Assembly (NCBI RefSeq): GCF_014066305.1
Contig: NW_023501129.1
Location: 45,692 to 109,691 of the forward strand
Origin: Letharia columbiana
Taxonomy: Eukaryota; Ascomycota; Lecanoromycetes; Lecanorales; Parmeliaceae
Length of the DNA stretch: 64,000 bases
Direction of reading: 5' to 3'
This document shows, one piece after another, positions 11,721 to 41,165 of the stretch. Below the pieces are notes generated by a model, which saw only the letters and a program-made list of their open reading frames with translations, was not told the origin of the DNA and did no database searches. The position numbers and the translations under genes are program-made. Position 1 is the first letter of the stretch, and every line of letters starts with the position of its first letter.

Positions 11721-13223
11721 TTAAAGGGAAGGAACAGAATAAATTAAAGTTGTTACTGAGTAATGTAAACCGTCTAGCACAGGGGCAGGATATATACCTA
11801 AAGCTACTGTAAATAAAACCAAGGTTAATAAAATATAAAATTCACGTTTATTAAGATCAGATATATTTACAATAAAAAATTTAGAATATGACCCAGCAAA
11901 AGCTATTCTGTTAAACATATATATAGTATAAGCAGCCGAAAAAATAATAGAGGAACTAGCTAAAGCACCCAAGATAGGTAATCTTTCAAATGCTCCATAT
12001 AGCGATAAGAATTCACCTACAAAGTTTAAAGTAAGAGGTACACCACAATTACCTAAACACAAGATAAATAAGATAACGGAAAAAACAGGCATCATTTGAG
12101 CTATACCTCTGTAATAGGTTATTAATCTAGTAGAAGATCTGTCATATAATACACCCCCAGCACAAATAAATAGTCCAGAAGAAACAAACCCATGAGCTAA
12201 TCCTAATACTATCCCACCTTCTATACCTTGTATTGTATTACTGAAAACTCCCATAAGGTATACTGCAGCATGTGAAACGGATGAATAAGCAATAAGCTCT
12301 TTAACATCAATAGTTCTTAACGTGCTTACACTGGCATAGACAATGGTAATAACACCAATTAAATAAATTAAAAAAGTACAGTTTATATAAGCTTTTGGCA
12401 GTAGAGGTAATATTAAGCGAAGTATACCATATAAACTTAATTTTAACACTATTCCGGCCAATATAATACTACCACTTAAAGGTGATTCAACGTGAGCTTT
12501 TAGTAATCAAGTATTCAAGAAGATAATAGGTGTTTTAACTGCAAAAGCTAAAAAAACGCCGCTAAATAAAAATAGCTGAGTATAATAATTAAAATTTGTT
12601 TTATATAAAGCATCAAAATCAGTAGTTCCTGTTATTGAAGACATTGTAACAATGGATAACAATAGAAACAAGGAACCTAAAAGTGTATATAGAAATAAAT
12701 AAAAACTTGCTCTTACCCTGTTACTTGAACCAAAGGATCCAATCAGTATGAATAAAGGAGGTAGAATACTTTCAAAAAATATGTAGAATAATAAAATATC
12801 TAGCACTAAAAACACTGATAATAATAGTGTCTCTAATAACAAAATGGTTATTAGATATGTTTTTAGGTTATGTGATATGGATGTTCAGTTTGACAAGAAT
12901 GAAACAGGCATTATTATCGTTGTAAGTAAAACAAAATATATAGATAGGCCATCCACTCCTAAATAAAAATTAAAATAGCTTATTTCGTGGTATTCTTGCA
13001 CAAACTGAAATTGATTATTACTAAAATCATACAATGCGAATATAATTAAAGAAACAAATAAAGTACATATAGATGTATGTAAGGCAATAGATTTAAGTTG
13101 CCTATTGCTTCAATCCGAAACTGCATTAACACCCGTAATAGTTATAGTTTTATTACGGTACATTTTTGTAGATATAAGAAACACACCTATTAAAGGTATC
13201 AATAATAAAAAAATTATTATCAT
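11721..13223 (-). CDS. nad4: NADH dehydrogenase subunit 4
   Basis: Intron-free frame of about 500 codons starting ATG at 13223. Typical ND4 segments are present: YLGVDGLSIYFVLLTT near the start, HVESPLSGSIILAGIVLKL, YSSVSHAAVYLMGV, GLAHGFVSSGLFICAGG and the C-terminal NFVGEFLSLYGAF. The product is a proton-pumping membrane subunit of respiratory complex I with many transmembrane helices. TGA codes for Trp at several conserved sites, including the one preceding LLKAHVES. Length is normal for the family; no extension here, unlike cox1 and nad5. Confidence 0.96.
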
Positions 13224-13353
13224 GATAAAGAAAAAACTGAAAGAAATTTACCACACAATCCCCTTTTTTATCTATTATAGTTGCCTGAAAAACAAAATAA
13301 CTGGCGAAGCATACGAAACATCACATATATATGAAAATATTTTCTATAAGTAG

Positions 13354-15681
13354 AGATAAAAATACCTGTATTTTTATCGAAAGCTATGGGATGTAAGTTA
13401 AGGAGCTTATTATATTATTGCGCTTGCTGAAATTAATTACTACTAAATTTAATAAGTGCAATTAATATCAATTAAATAAATAGAGTTATTATCGATGTTT
13501 ATAATGTAATAGACTTATTACGTTTATTACTTTAATCTAATAATAAAAAAAAATAGTTAGGTTAGTAGACCTCTCTCTTAAAGTACTTTAATTTATTTTA
13601 AATCTTATATTTATAGTATTATAATAAGATATTTTTATAAATATAATAAGTATATTAACTAAGCTAATTAAAAATAATAAGTATATTATATATATATAAT
13701 AAATATTAATCTCTTAATTCGTATATTAGTAAATAAAAGTATTATTAATATTAATTATATATGAATATTAATTTAACGAATTATAATAAAGTTAAAAAAC
13801 TTAAAATATAAGTCGTTATACCTTTAGGCTAGTATATTAAAAGCTTAGGTTGATATATTTATAAGATATTATAGTAAGATCGATAATTATCTTTAATAAG
13901 ATAAGCCTTCTAGAATCATTAATAGATCTCTTAGTAAACCTTATTCTTCTCTAGAATAGTAATTTATTATTTTTATCCTTTCTAGATTAGATAGTGGATC
14001 TGGCTTTTAGTCTACTATTAATGGCGGCGGTGCGGATGAATCTTTATTTGGCCTTAGTAAAGTGTTAGAATAAGTAGATTAATATAAAAAGTAATCTGAA
14101 ACTTAGAGCTAGGCGCTGGTTTAGAGTATTTAATCTTAACGTAGTTTGGCGGTATATCATCTAAGAAATATATCTTACTTAGACGATTAGGTTAGGTAAA
14201 AATATAGCCGTAAGGCCTTTTACACTCTCGAGCTTTTCCGGGAAGTATGCGAGGACGAGCTTTAAAGCCAGTTTTTGCTTTATTGCGTCTGCCCCTCCGC
14301 CCTTTCTAGGTTTTAACCACGTAATTATATGATCGAAAGCCTATGGTTTTGTAGTTCTTATTTTTGAACTCTTTAGATAAGAGCCGCGTTAGTAATAGAT
14401 AACTTATTAAAACAATAGAAAAATTCCTTAAAGAGGTATTAAGTCTATGTGCAGGAGTGGAAAAAATAATGAAAAGGAGAAACTAGGTTTATATGTATAC
14501 AGATAAAGGGTTAACTTAATAAAGCTTGCCATAGACCGTAGTAGCTAAGGATGTAAGAGCTTTATATAACGTATAATGATATAACTTGTTACTATAAACC
14601 CCGAAACTAAAAACTAATAAAAGTACTTTGATTCTAAATAATTTATAGTGATTAGTAACTAGTGGCAAGGATTAATAATATAGACTATTTAAGCAGTAAC
14701 GCATATAGACAACTGATATCTATGGATGACCTACTTGGGCAGGCTTGCTTATGCAAGGGTGCCTAAGCTAAAAATGTTCTTGTTCACTCATCTGTTACAG
14801 AGCTATCTTAAAGCCGAGAGCCAGAAAGCAACATCTCTACTAGCTCCTTTCTTAATACCGAAACCTGCATTAGCTCACTAACTAAGGGTGATGCAAGCAT
14901 CACCCATAGATAAGCAATGCACCACATATGAGTAACAATGAGGCATTTATGCAAACCTGACTACTGAATATAAGCTAATGCATATCGAAAGGGCAAAATG
15001 AAATGCACATTATTTTTGTATGACTTATAGATAAGAAAAGATAAGCAGGTGTGACTAGTTTCGCAAGCACACACCCTTTTTTCTAAAACATACCGCCCCA
15101 CCCCGCGGTATATCGTGACAACAGCCATATATTATGTCTCCGCAGCCTTTTGCCATAAATAAAGCCAACCTTAATAAGACCTAAAATTTAGGTTTATTTA
15201 GATGAAATGTATTTATAGATCTGTATACAAAAAGTATATATCTTAGCAACATATACGTCTACGCCTGGCACATAATTTATAGCTAATATAAATATAATTT
15301 CAAAAACAATAGTATATCAAGCAATTATGATAATTGTTTTAAACAATTTATCTAAGAAATGGTATAATCGTGGCATGTATAATAAAGGATCAGTTGTTGG
15401 TGCTATCTAGATGCAATCCTGATATATGCACCGTCATCTAATTAAAGATAAAAGGGTTGAGGGATAGACTAATTGTTATGTATAATAATGAACTAAGGTA
15501 AATTAGCAGCTGTAACTATAGTAGATAGCTTATTGGGGCTTTAAACTTTTAGTTGCGATTGTGGTTGTGCTCAACTAGAAGTTGAGCACATCAGTATGAA
15601 CATCACAAACTACATATTATTAAAACATAACGCATAAGCAATTAAGCTAATATGCTTTAATATGAGTATAAAATGTAGTTA
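13354..15681. other. Long non-coding region of atypical composition
   Basis: No gene recognised in either strand. From about 13500 to 14000 the sequence is extremely TpA-rich. From 14000 to 14450 it becomes comparatively GC-rich and full of TAG/TAA, with a texture unlike the rest of the window. From about 14700 to 15120 there are several perfect hairpins, for example GGGTGATGC/GCATCACCC at 14883-14902 and GTGTG/CACAC arms around 15050-15075. 15300-15560 holds unplaced AT-rich sequence. Confidence 0.5.
15086..15120. repeat. Short copy of the ACCGCCCC...CGCGGTAT hairpin element
   Basis: ATACCGCCCC is followed almost at once by CGCGGTAT, giving a compact GC hairpin. Larger versions are at 34709-34858 and 39046-39196, with a left half at 43695-43760. 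It lies about 560 bp downstream of the cox1 extension stop. Confidence 0.7.
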
Positions 15682-33634
<17,953 letters not shown>

Positions 33635-33759
33635 ATTAATAGCAGAAACCTCATAAGTCTTTTTTAGATCTTTAGAAGATGTAAGTTCACACAAGGTCTG
33701 CCAATGTGGTTGGGTGGGGCTATCAGTAGGAACAGGCAATAGAGAAATAAAGATCTATG

Positions 33760-34100
33760 TATCTAAAGGTTAAAAAAACTTTACAAAGGCTAATTGTTAT
33801 ATATTTACACGAATGTGCTTTTCACATAGCGTACTACTGTAGTTTAGAGAAGAGTATCCATGATGCCATGTTCCTTATTTTCTGATGTCATGATGCTTCG
33901 CATTCACAAGCAACAGAAAAGATAAAGAACTAAAAAAGAAGTATTTAGATTAGAGTAAAAATACTAGGATCTATGATCGGTTAGACAATAGTCTGTATTA
34001 TAAGTACATAAGGTCAAATATAAGCTTATATACTATGCTTGTTATATTATAATACTGCTAAAAAGCTTAATAAAAGCGTGAAGATTATTGTATAAAAAGC
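33760..34100. other. Spacer upstream of cox1 with short dispersed repeats
   Basis: Contains another GATGCC...GCATTCACAAGC repeat near 33860-33920; otherwise no gene seen. Confidence 0.5.
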
Positions 34101-34113
34101 CAAAACACAAAAG

Positions 34114-34332
34114 CAGATTCATGTAATAAGAAACTTAGTTAGTGGTTTAAATAGTGTTCCATACAAAATAAACCTTGATATATTTAATTACATAATGGAG
34201 CGTGGTATAAGTAAGAAGATTATTCTAGATTATAATAATAAATCAATTAAAGAATTTGTTAATAAACCATATAAAGATATGGCTATTAAATCAATATCAA
34301 ACAAGAGTTTAGAGCTCAACTTATTACTTTAA
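34114..34332 (+). pseudogene. Fragment of a second plasmid-type RNA polymerase
   Basis: A plus-strand frame reads HVIRNLVSGLNSVPYKIN and then a Lys/Asn-rich helix, ending at TAA 34330. The VSGLNSVPYKIN stretch corresponds to VNNISGTAFKVN in the rpo remnant (about 6260-6300) and to the conserved L-N-x-x-P-x-x-I-N of single-subunit RNA polymerases. It is clearly diverged from the copy at 4492-6792, so it comes from a different plasmid. Nothing else of the enzyme is nearby. Confidence 0.6.
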
Positions 34333-34708
34333 TTACCAATATACTGACTCATGCAAAGCAAGCAAATCACCATTATGCTTTGCATACGCGGAAAGTATAT
34401 ATAAACATGATGATGCCATGTTTCACAAGCAAAAGGCAATAAATTGCTTTAAACCATACAAAGCTATATTATTTTAGGAAGATATCTCTAATAAATCTAT
34501 TAAGAGCGGAATTAAGTGAGTAGATAACAATTCGAACTATATCTTTGATTTTTTATTGTTAAGGATATAAGTGTGACTAAATTAATCACATATCTCCCTA
34601 TACAACCGGACGCCAGTTGTAACGGATACTAACATGTTAGTATGCTAATTAGAAATGGTAAACCAACATCTGAATTTACTTATACACAAACAAACATTAG
34701 TTAACAAA

Positions 34709-34858
34709 ATACCGCCCCTCCTGAATTCTATCATTTATATTTTTAAAATAATTAACATAAATATAATTATCAAATAAAATAAAAATGGATAGACATACGC
34801 GGTATTTAGTGGGTGACCACCATATATTACACCCTCCTTTTTGTCAACTAGAACCAAT
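34709..34858. repeat. GC hairpin element, full copy (ACCGCCCCTCC...GCGGTATT)
   Basis: Left arm AATACCGCCCCTCCT and right arm ATACGCGGTATT enclose about 85 bp of AT-rich DNA. A tail with GTGGGTGACC and ACACCCTCCTTTTT follows. Closely matches 39046-39196. Lies about 150 bp downstream of the nad5 extension stop. Confidence 0.85.
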
Positions 34859-35003
34859 GTAGCTATCCTTCGCGTTTTGAACAATTAGTTATTCAACCAC
34901 TTTACATCTAAAAATTAATTAATAAAAATTATATTGCTATTTAACAAGTGATGCTTTGTAACAGAAATACAATCTGAGCAGATAAGACTTATAAACTAGT
35001 CAT

Positions 35004-36480
35004 CTAATCTAATTCCTCGTCGCTATATTTACTATCACCATCAATAATATTAAAACCTGCCGTACCTAGTTTTCTAGTAATAAGTTTTCTTTGTTCATGA
35101 TTATATGTTGGAAATCTATGTTTCATTTCGCCGAATGCAATCGCTTTTAAAATCTTAAAATTTTGTTGGTGATCACGAGCCGAAAATCCAGTATCAGGTG
35201 TAAAGGCATTACTTGCCACCGGTGTAGTTCCCGATGCATTTTCCGCTGCGCGTGCATGGTCATGAAGTACATGGAGAATGTTCTCTTCTAAATTTGCCTT
35301 ACAATAGACTCGATGATAAAGTCAATAAGGTAGCGCTTCCACACTTACCCTGTTGGGTATTGCAGGTGTATTCAATGTACGCGACATTGCTTCTAGCACA
35401 ATTTCAGTCTTGAAAGTATTAGTAAATTGAGGATAATGATTTAATATAGACATCTTTGATGACATAACGCTAGATAATAGATTAGGGTCACGTAGCAGGT
35501 TTTTAAATTCTTCAGGGAGATTTAGCACCGCACGCTCTGTTTCTGCTAAACGTTGCTCTTCCGCTTGCTCTGAAGTAGTACCCGCTTGCTCTGAAGTAGT
35601 ACCCGCTTGCTCTGAAGTAGTACCAGCTTGGCTACTTTGACCCCCATCACCATTATTCCCTCCCCCACTAGAGCCCCCTTCGGGGCCCATCTTGAAGAGG
35701 TTTGAAGGAATACTAGAAGGTCCCATAATCATTTTATTACCCTTTATAACATTTAATATGTCCTTTAGGCTACCTCATATTAAAGGAAGGTGTGCAAATA
35801 GAAAACCAAGGGATGCAAACAATTCCTTAAAATAATCACCTGAAAATCAAGCTAATAGTGGTAAAGATAAAGTAAAAAAAAACGCAAGATATACTTGTAT
35901 AGGTTTTACTTTTCTTTTTTTTATATTAGCTATCACAGTTATACTGCACAATGTTATAATTATGCTAGAAAAAGGAGAATATTGTAATAGACCTAGTTGA
36001 TCTAGCATAAATTTTATAGGGAACCTGTAACCAATATAGAAACCATAACTAATAGCTACAGGGACGAAAACCGAAAGAGTAAGTTGAGTAATGCCTATCC
36101 TATCAGTAATAAACCTAAATAAACCACTCTGCAAGGGTAGACTAATATAAGAGTGAGGCCGAGTTATCTCGACGTTTATGCTTAGTATACTGTATAATAT
36201 ACATGACAATATACTTATATCTTTTGCATTTGATGATAAAAATCACCTTTCTAGTCATAAAGATATTTTATTTTTGTTTATAAACAACCACATAAAAAAA
36301 ATAGGAAAGCATATAAGAATAGGACTAGGCAGGTTATAAATAACACAAGACACGCTAGAAAATACAGTAGAATGAAACATTAACATAAAAGAAAGCTCAG
36401 ACTGTACAGGTGGACTCACAAAAGCATGAGTGCGATGAGTGCGAGGTATATTATTTTTAAGTGTTAACTTAACTATTCTG
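35004..36480 (-). CDS. In-frame C-terminal extension of nad5
   Basis: About 490 codons follow ND5 with no stop. Order: a cox1-terminus-like [10 protein letters not shown]; hydrophobic helices; a copy of the cox1 start (KISLWLERWFW, 36220-36280); a second KDISIL...SLPLQS segment repeating the ND5/cox1-like ends; five or so membrane helices (36110-35790); a Gly/Ser/Gln linker with a 21-bp unit three times over (QAGTTSE, 35570-35640); and a soluble domain of ~170 residues ending [10 protein letters not shown]. Same architecture as the cox1 extension, but the soluble domain is different. I recognise no family. Open for 1.4 kb despite being built of duplicated pieces. Confidence 0.75.
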
Positions 36481-38426
36481 GCTAGTAAACCGAATAATAT
36501 ACATAACAATATACTTATATCTTTTAAAGAAATATAAGGTATTAGTATGTATAATATTAAACCAATTAAAATATACAATGCGTAGGATGTGATAACACCT
36601 GTGTCTAAGCTACTTAGGCTTTTACTTAATTTAAGTAAGCCTTTTTCTAGGCCATATGGTCCTAATAATTCTATTGAACCTTTATCTAAAACTTTAGTAG
36701 TCTGTCCTCCTAATTTGAGAATATAACGAGTGATATACTTGTTATAAAACAATTCAATTAGAAAACGTTGATTAAAAAAGCTAAATATGTTGTAACCCAT
36801 TCTATTTAACTTAAAGTAAAGAAGTGATTTGGGTAAAAACTCAGATAATATTAAAGAAAGAGCACTTAATGTAACAGTTAAGAAAAAAGGTAATAATTTA
36901 AACAGAGTAGGAACAGCAAACTCAGTTTCTAGCATAGTTTCATGTAAAGGATGTGTAAATAAACTATTATCAGAAAAAAAACCAGAAGCCATACCTATAA
37001 AGATATCTTTGGTTATATAACCAAAGAATATGGAAAAGACTGCTAAAATTATTAGAGGCAAGCTCATAAATGCATCGCCTTCATGTGCTCTTTTATAGTT
37101 TATTAGAGGTCCATTGGCATTAGTTAAAAATGTTAGGTATAAAACCTTAACTGAATATAATGTGGTAAACATAGCACCAATAGTTGCTATAAAGTATACA
37201 GCAACACTAGAAAAATTAAATTGTCCATAAGCAGATTCAAGTATGAAGTCTTTAGAATAAAAACCAGTCATAAAAGGGAAAGCTACTAGACTAAAAGAAG
37301 CTATTAGCATAACTGAATAAGTTAAAGGTAAGAATGCTATTAAACCACCGTATTTCCTAAAGTCTTGATTATCTGCTACAGCATGTATTACAGCACCTGC
37401 CCCTAAAAACAAGAGCCCTTTGTAAAATGCATGATTTACTAAGTGAAATAAAGCAACATTGTACGAAGATAAACCTACTGCTATAACCATCATCCCTAAT
37501 TGACTCATAGTGGAATAGGCTATAACCTTCTTGATATCTTGCTGGAATAAACCAATTAAAGAACTAAATACAGTAGTAATACTTCCTATTCATAAGCAAA
37601 GGATTAAAACTGTTGAACTATATTCTATTAAGGGGGAAGTTCGCATTAATAAATACACACCAGCAGTCACCATAGTAGCTGCATGTATTAGTGCAGAAAC
37701 AGGTGTGGGACCTTCCATAGCAAGAGGTAGTCAAACATGAAGACCTATTTGGGAACTTTTAGCCATAGCTCCTATCAAGAAACAAATACCAATGATAGTA
37801 ACTAGATTTCCACTTATGTAGGGAGCTAATGAAAATACCGTAGTATAATCTAAATTACCGAACGTTCATATAATAGCAAACATACCCAATGTTAAAAAAC
37901 AATCACCTACTCTGTTAGTTAAAAAGGCAGACATGGAACTTTGATTAGCTGCTATTCTAGTAAATCAAAAGCTTACTAATAAATAGGAACATACCCCAAC
38001 ACCTTCCCAACCTACAAACATTAATAAGAAATTGTTTGCTGTAACAAGTACAATCATCATAAAAGTGAATAGACTTAAGTAACTAAAAAACCGTTGGTTA
38101 TGAGGATCGTGACTCATGTAACCTATTGAATATATATGCACTAAAGAAGAAACTAATAGTACAGGTATTAACATGGAAACTGTTAAAGAATCAAAATTAA
38201 ACCCTCACAATACATTAAGTGATTCTGAATCTACCCACCTAAAGAATAAAACTGATACAGGTATATTATTTAAACCAACCTCAAGAAAACCAATTGTTGC
38301 CATAAGTGTTGTTATTATTACAGAGAAACACGTAATTAACTGTGCTCCGCTAACTCCAACTTTTCTACCAAATAAACCGGGAACTATTGAACCTAATATG
38401 GGTAAGACGATTATGGCTAGATACAT
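35004..38426 (-). CDS. nad5: NADH dehydrogenase subunit 5 with C-terminal extension
   Basis: ATG 38426 overlaps the last base of the nad4L stop (TAATG), the conserved fungal arrangement. ND5 is intron-free: [72 protein letters not shown] and the long C-terminal helix are all present up to about 36480, roughly 650 codons. It is a proton-pumping subunit of complex I. The frame then continues without a stop to 35004, giving 1140 residues in all (see extension entry). Confidence 0.95.
36217..36280 (-). repeat. Copy of the cox1 5' coding end within the nad5 extension
   Basis: Matches 33514-33576 almost base for base apart from a 2-3 nt difference around the SSNAKDI codons, and keeps the frame. 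Confidence 0.85.
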
Positions 38427-38695
38427 TATTTATATTCTATTGCTATGCTACCTCTTAATCTGTAAAAAGCTACTAAGATTCCTAAGCCTATAGCGGATTC
38501 TGCACCAGCTATTGCTATAACATAAATAGCATAAGTTTGTCCTAATATATCATCAAAGCTAAGTGAACTTACCAATATTAGAAATGTAATAGATAAAAGC
38601 ATTATTTCTATTGAAATAAGCATTAATATTATGTTTTTTCTATTTAAAACAAATCCTAAGATTCCTATTAAGAAAAGTATTAGTGATAAATTCAT
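38426..38695 (-). CDS. nad4L: NADH dehydrogenase subunit 4L
   Basis: 89 codons from ATG 38695 ([15 protein letters not shown]) to TAA 38426, with [16 protein letters not shown] and [20 protein letters not shown], the standard ND4L signature with the buried Glu. A longer upstream frame exists but the ATG at 38695 matches the family start and the truncated duplicate. Complex I membrane subunit; co-transcribed with nad5. Confidence 0.95.
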   Translation of the reverse strand: MNLSLILFLIGILGFVLNRKNIILMLISIEIMLLSITFLILVSSLSFDDILGQTYAIYVIAIAGAESAIGLGILVAFYRLRGSIAIEYK

Positions 38696-38835
38696 TATTA
38701 TTGTATAAATTTTAAAGATGTGTGGGTTGCCATACTGATGCAGAGCAAGTAAGCGATGCATGGTATATTTTTTTTTATATAAAGAGTAGGTAGCGTGTAT
38801 GAAAGTTGGATATACAATCCTTTCTTGTGTTTGAA

Positions 38836-39080
38836 ACACATTACTTAACCTGTTAAGCTAACCTGATTTAATGTAAAGATAAAAAGTTTATTTAAGTAAG
38901 CAAAGCATGGGTCCTACTCTCTATAATACATAATATGCCTAACAACATATAAAGATAGCCAGTCAGGCAACTTATTAGTGAAAAGTGAAAAGTCCACTAG
39001 TGAAAACCTAAAGAACTACTGTTTCTACTGTTTATTGATTTAAGAATACCGCCCCTCCTGGCTGAATTATATTCTTTATA
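38836..39080. repeat. Repeat containing a trnR-like half and spacer
   Basis: About 240 bp similar to 43485-43720. One end resembles the 5' half of trnR(tcg) (TTAGCTTAACAGGTTAAG on the minus strand); the rest is shared spacer leading into the ACCGCCCC element. Confidence 0.75.
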
Positions 39081-39196
39081 TCTATAGGGTAATTAATGAA
39101 AAGATACTATAATTATAGGATTCAAATAAAAGTATATAGAGATACGCGGTATTATGTGGGTGACCTACTTTTATTACACCCTCCTTTTTTATCAAC
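39046..39196. repeat. GC hairpin element, full copy
   Basis: Same arms, spacing and GTGGGTGACC/ACACCCTCC tail as 34709-34858; interior diverged. Confidence 0.85.
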
Positions 39197-39605
39197 ATTT
39201 AACACATGATTTAACAATAAAATAAACAAAACCAAATCATAGTACAGTAATATAGGTTGATTAACCTAATACTATCCTAAATTGGCAAGGGAAAGACTTT
39301 AAATATAAGGTTATATGAGCAAAAGCAAAAATAATTAGTCTATTACCTCCTACATTACATAAAATTAGAGATTTTATATTACATAATAAATTTAAAACTA
39401 CAAACTTATTATATAATCCTTCTAAAAAAAAATTACTTTCTAATGATAAACAGGTAAAGGAGTGGAAATGGTAAACTGATCTACATATAAAAGAGGCAAA
39501 AGCATTATTTCTATTGAAGTAAACATTAATATTATGTTTTTTCTATTTAAAACAAATCCTAAAATTCCGATTAAGAAAAGTATTAAAGATAAATTCATTA
39601 CAATT
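39185..39605 (-). pseudogene. Truncated nad4L followed by a decayed cox1-type extension
   Basis: 39605-39490 repeats the first ~38 codons of nad4L. The next ~300 bp, read in a neighbouring frame, give LESNFFLEGLYNKFVV... and VLWFGFVYFIVKSCVKCW, matching the start of the cox1 extension (LQSNFFKGLYNKFIIL..., IQWFGIVYVIIRLTTKCW), with stops. It shows that the same accessory sequence has attached to more than one host gene. Confidence 0.75.
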
Positions 39606-41039
39606 GTATATAGTTAATAATACAAAGGTAAATGCAAGTTTTCTCTTTCTCTTTTTTCTCATTTTCTTCTTTCCTGACCTCTTTTGTCTTTTGTCTGTTG
39701 CAGCCTTCGCTGCTTTAAACTTCACATCGTCTCTGTGTCGTATACCAAACTGACGGTCTGTTTCAGCTTTTCCTGCTTTACGCTCCTCATCATTATAGTA
39801 TTTTTTACATGTTGTTCCTGTTTTTATTGTTTTGGCTATATCCTTAGTAGACGTAATTTCAACTAATTCTATACCTTCTAGCCCTGTAGGTTATTTCTTT
39901 GAGAAGGGATTTACAGGTCCTTCTAGGCATACAGCAGGTTATAAAGGTTGCCTTTGCTGATAAGCAAAAGGATCCTGTGGTTGATCTTCTGGATATTGTG
40001 GAAAGGGATCCTGTAACTCAGCCTCAGGGTATTGTGTTGGAACCCTTCGTCTTCTAGGACCATGATCTATGTCTTGGGCATCCTGTAACTCAGCTTCAGG
40101 GTTTTGTGTTGGAACCCTTCGCCTTCTAGGAGGATATTCTGTATCTTAGGGATCCCTGCTATATGAGGGCCTATCAGGTCCTGAACTGTCCCCAGCTGCT
40201 TCCCCAGCTGCCCCAGCTGCCCATCATTCTGGCCCCCCTTCTGGCCCACCACCAGGGGGGCCAGAGTTAGGATTAGGATTAGGCTTAGAACCACTTAAAA
40301 CTTCTCTAAGGTTTTTGGTTAGTAAATAATAAGCCTCTAATATATATAAATCATGTATATTATAAAGTTCTTGACCAAGCAATACCAAAGGTACAGTCAA
40401 GCATATTAAGAAGATTACATTCTTTTTAAAAAAAGCTCTAGACTTGTATATATAAATGATACAAAGCAATAATAAGAGAATTCTGACTCTTAGTAAAAAG
40501 AATGGAAAAGGGAGAATATATATATATAAAAAACAAAAACATAATATGTTTAAAACATTACATATAATGAAACGCTCCATATCAAACACTAAGTTCTCAA
40601 AAAAAATAAAAAGCCCCCTTTTATAGTAAGTGCTATTAAGGGTTTTATAATAAGGAGTGGAGGTAAATGTGACAATTATAGCACTTTTAATTTTTCTAAA
40701 TACAGCACTTAAATAAAAATTTATTAAAATTTTTACAGGCGAACATATAATTATACTAACAATAGACATAGCTAGCTTAATTAATTCGGATAAAAATTCT
40801 CCTATCTAAATAATAAACTCAATGATATACTCATTCTTTGAATAAGGTTGTATACTTGTGTTAGTAGAAACACTTGCTCTTGCTTTATTAATATTATAAA
40901 AATCACTAGCATAATGAATTAAACATAATAAAGATAGTAATATAAGCTTAATATCTCGCATAAAATATGTTAAAGCAAAAATATATACAATCAAATATAG
41001 AAATAAGGTTAAAAGTAAGAAAAACAATAAAATTAACAT
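39543..41039 (-). pseudogene. Decayed membrane accessory ORF, relative of the nad2-fusion ORF
   Basis: One frame can be followed from ATG 41039 to TAG 39543 with four in-frame stops (TAG 40806, TAA 40146, 39939 and 39891). It starts with hydrophobic helices, then the conserved TSTPYYKTLNSTYYKRG (shared with 44191-45897), more helices, a PNPNPNSGPPGGGPEGG linker, a duplicated RRRRVPTQ/PEAELQD segment (40020-40130) and a Lys/Arg-rich tail that runs into the truncated nad4L copy. The tail KKMRKKRKRK looks nucleic-acid-binding or simply low-complexity. Lies directly downstream of nad3. Function unknown. Confidence 0.7.
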
Positions 41040-41165
41040 AGTTTGTCTGGATAATAAAGACAGAATATAATTAATGATTTAGGGGTTAAATTTAGCATTA
41101 TTATTTAAACTTGAATAATCTCTTTTACTCAAACATGGATATACATTGGCATTTATTTTGCTAAT

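Noticed and set aside
13105..13353. Plus-strand frame at the start of nad4
   Set aside because: Antisense shadow of the nad4 N-terminus.
14000..14450. A reverse transcriptase or group II intron in the foreign-textured region
   Set aside because: Read in several frames; stops are dense and no YADD-type or domain V motif was found.
40067..40294. Minus-strand 75-codon frame with a signal-peptide-like start
   Set aside because: Alternate frame of the decayed membrane ORF; repeats in the real frame (RRRRVPTQ) explain it better.
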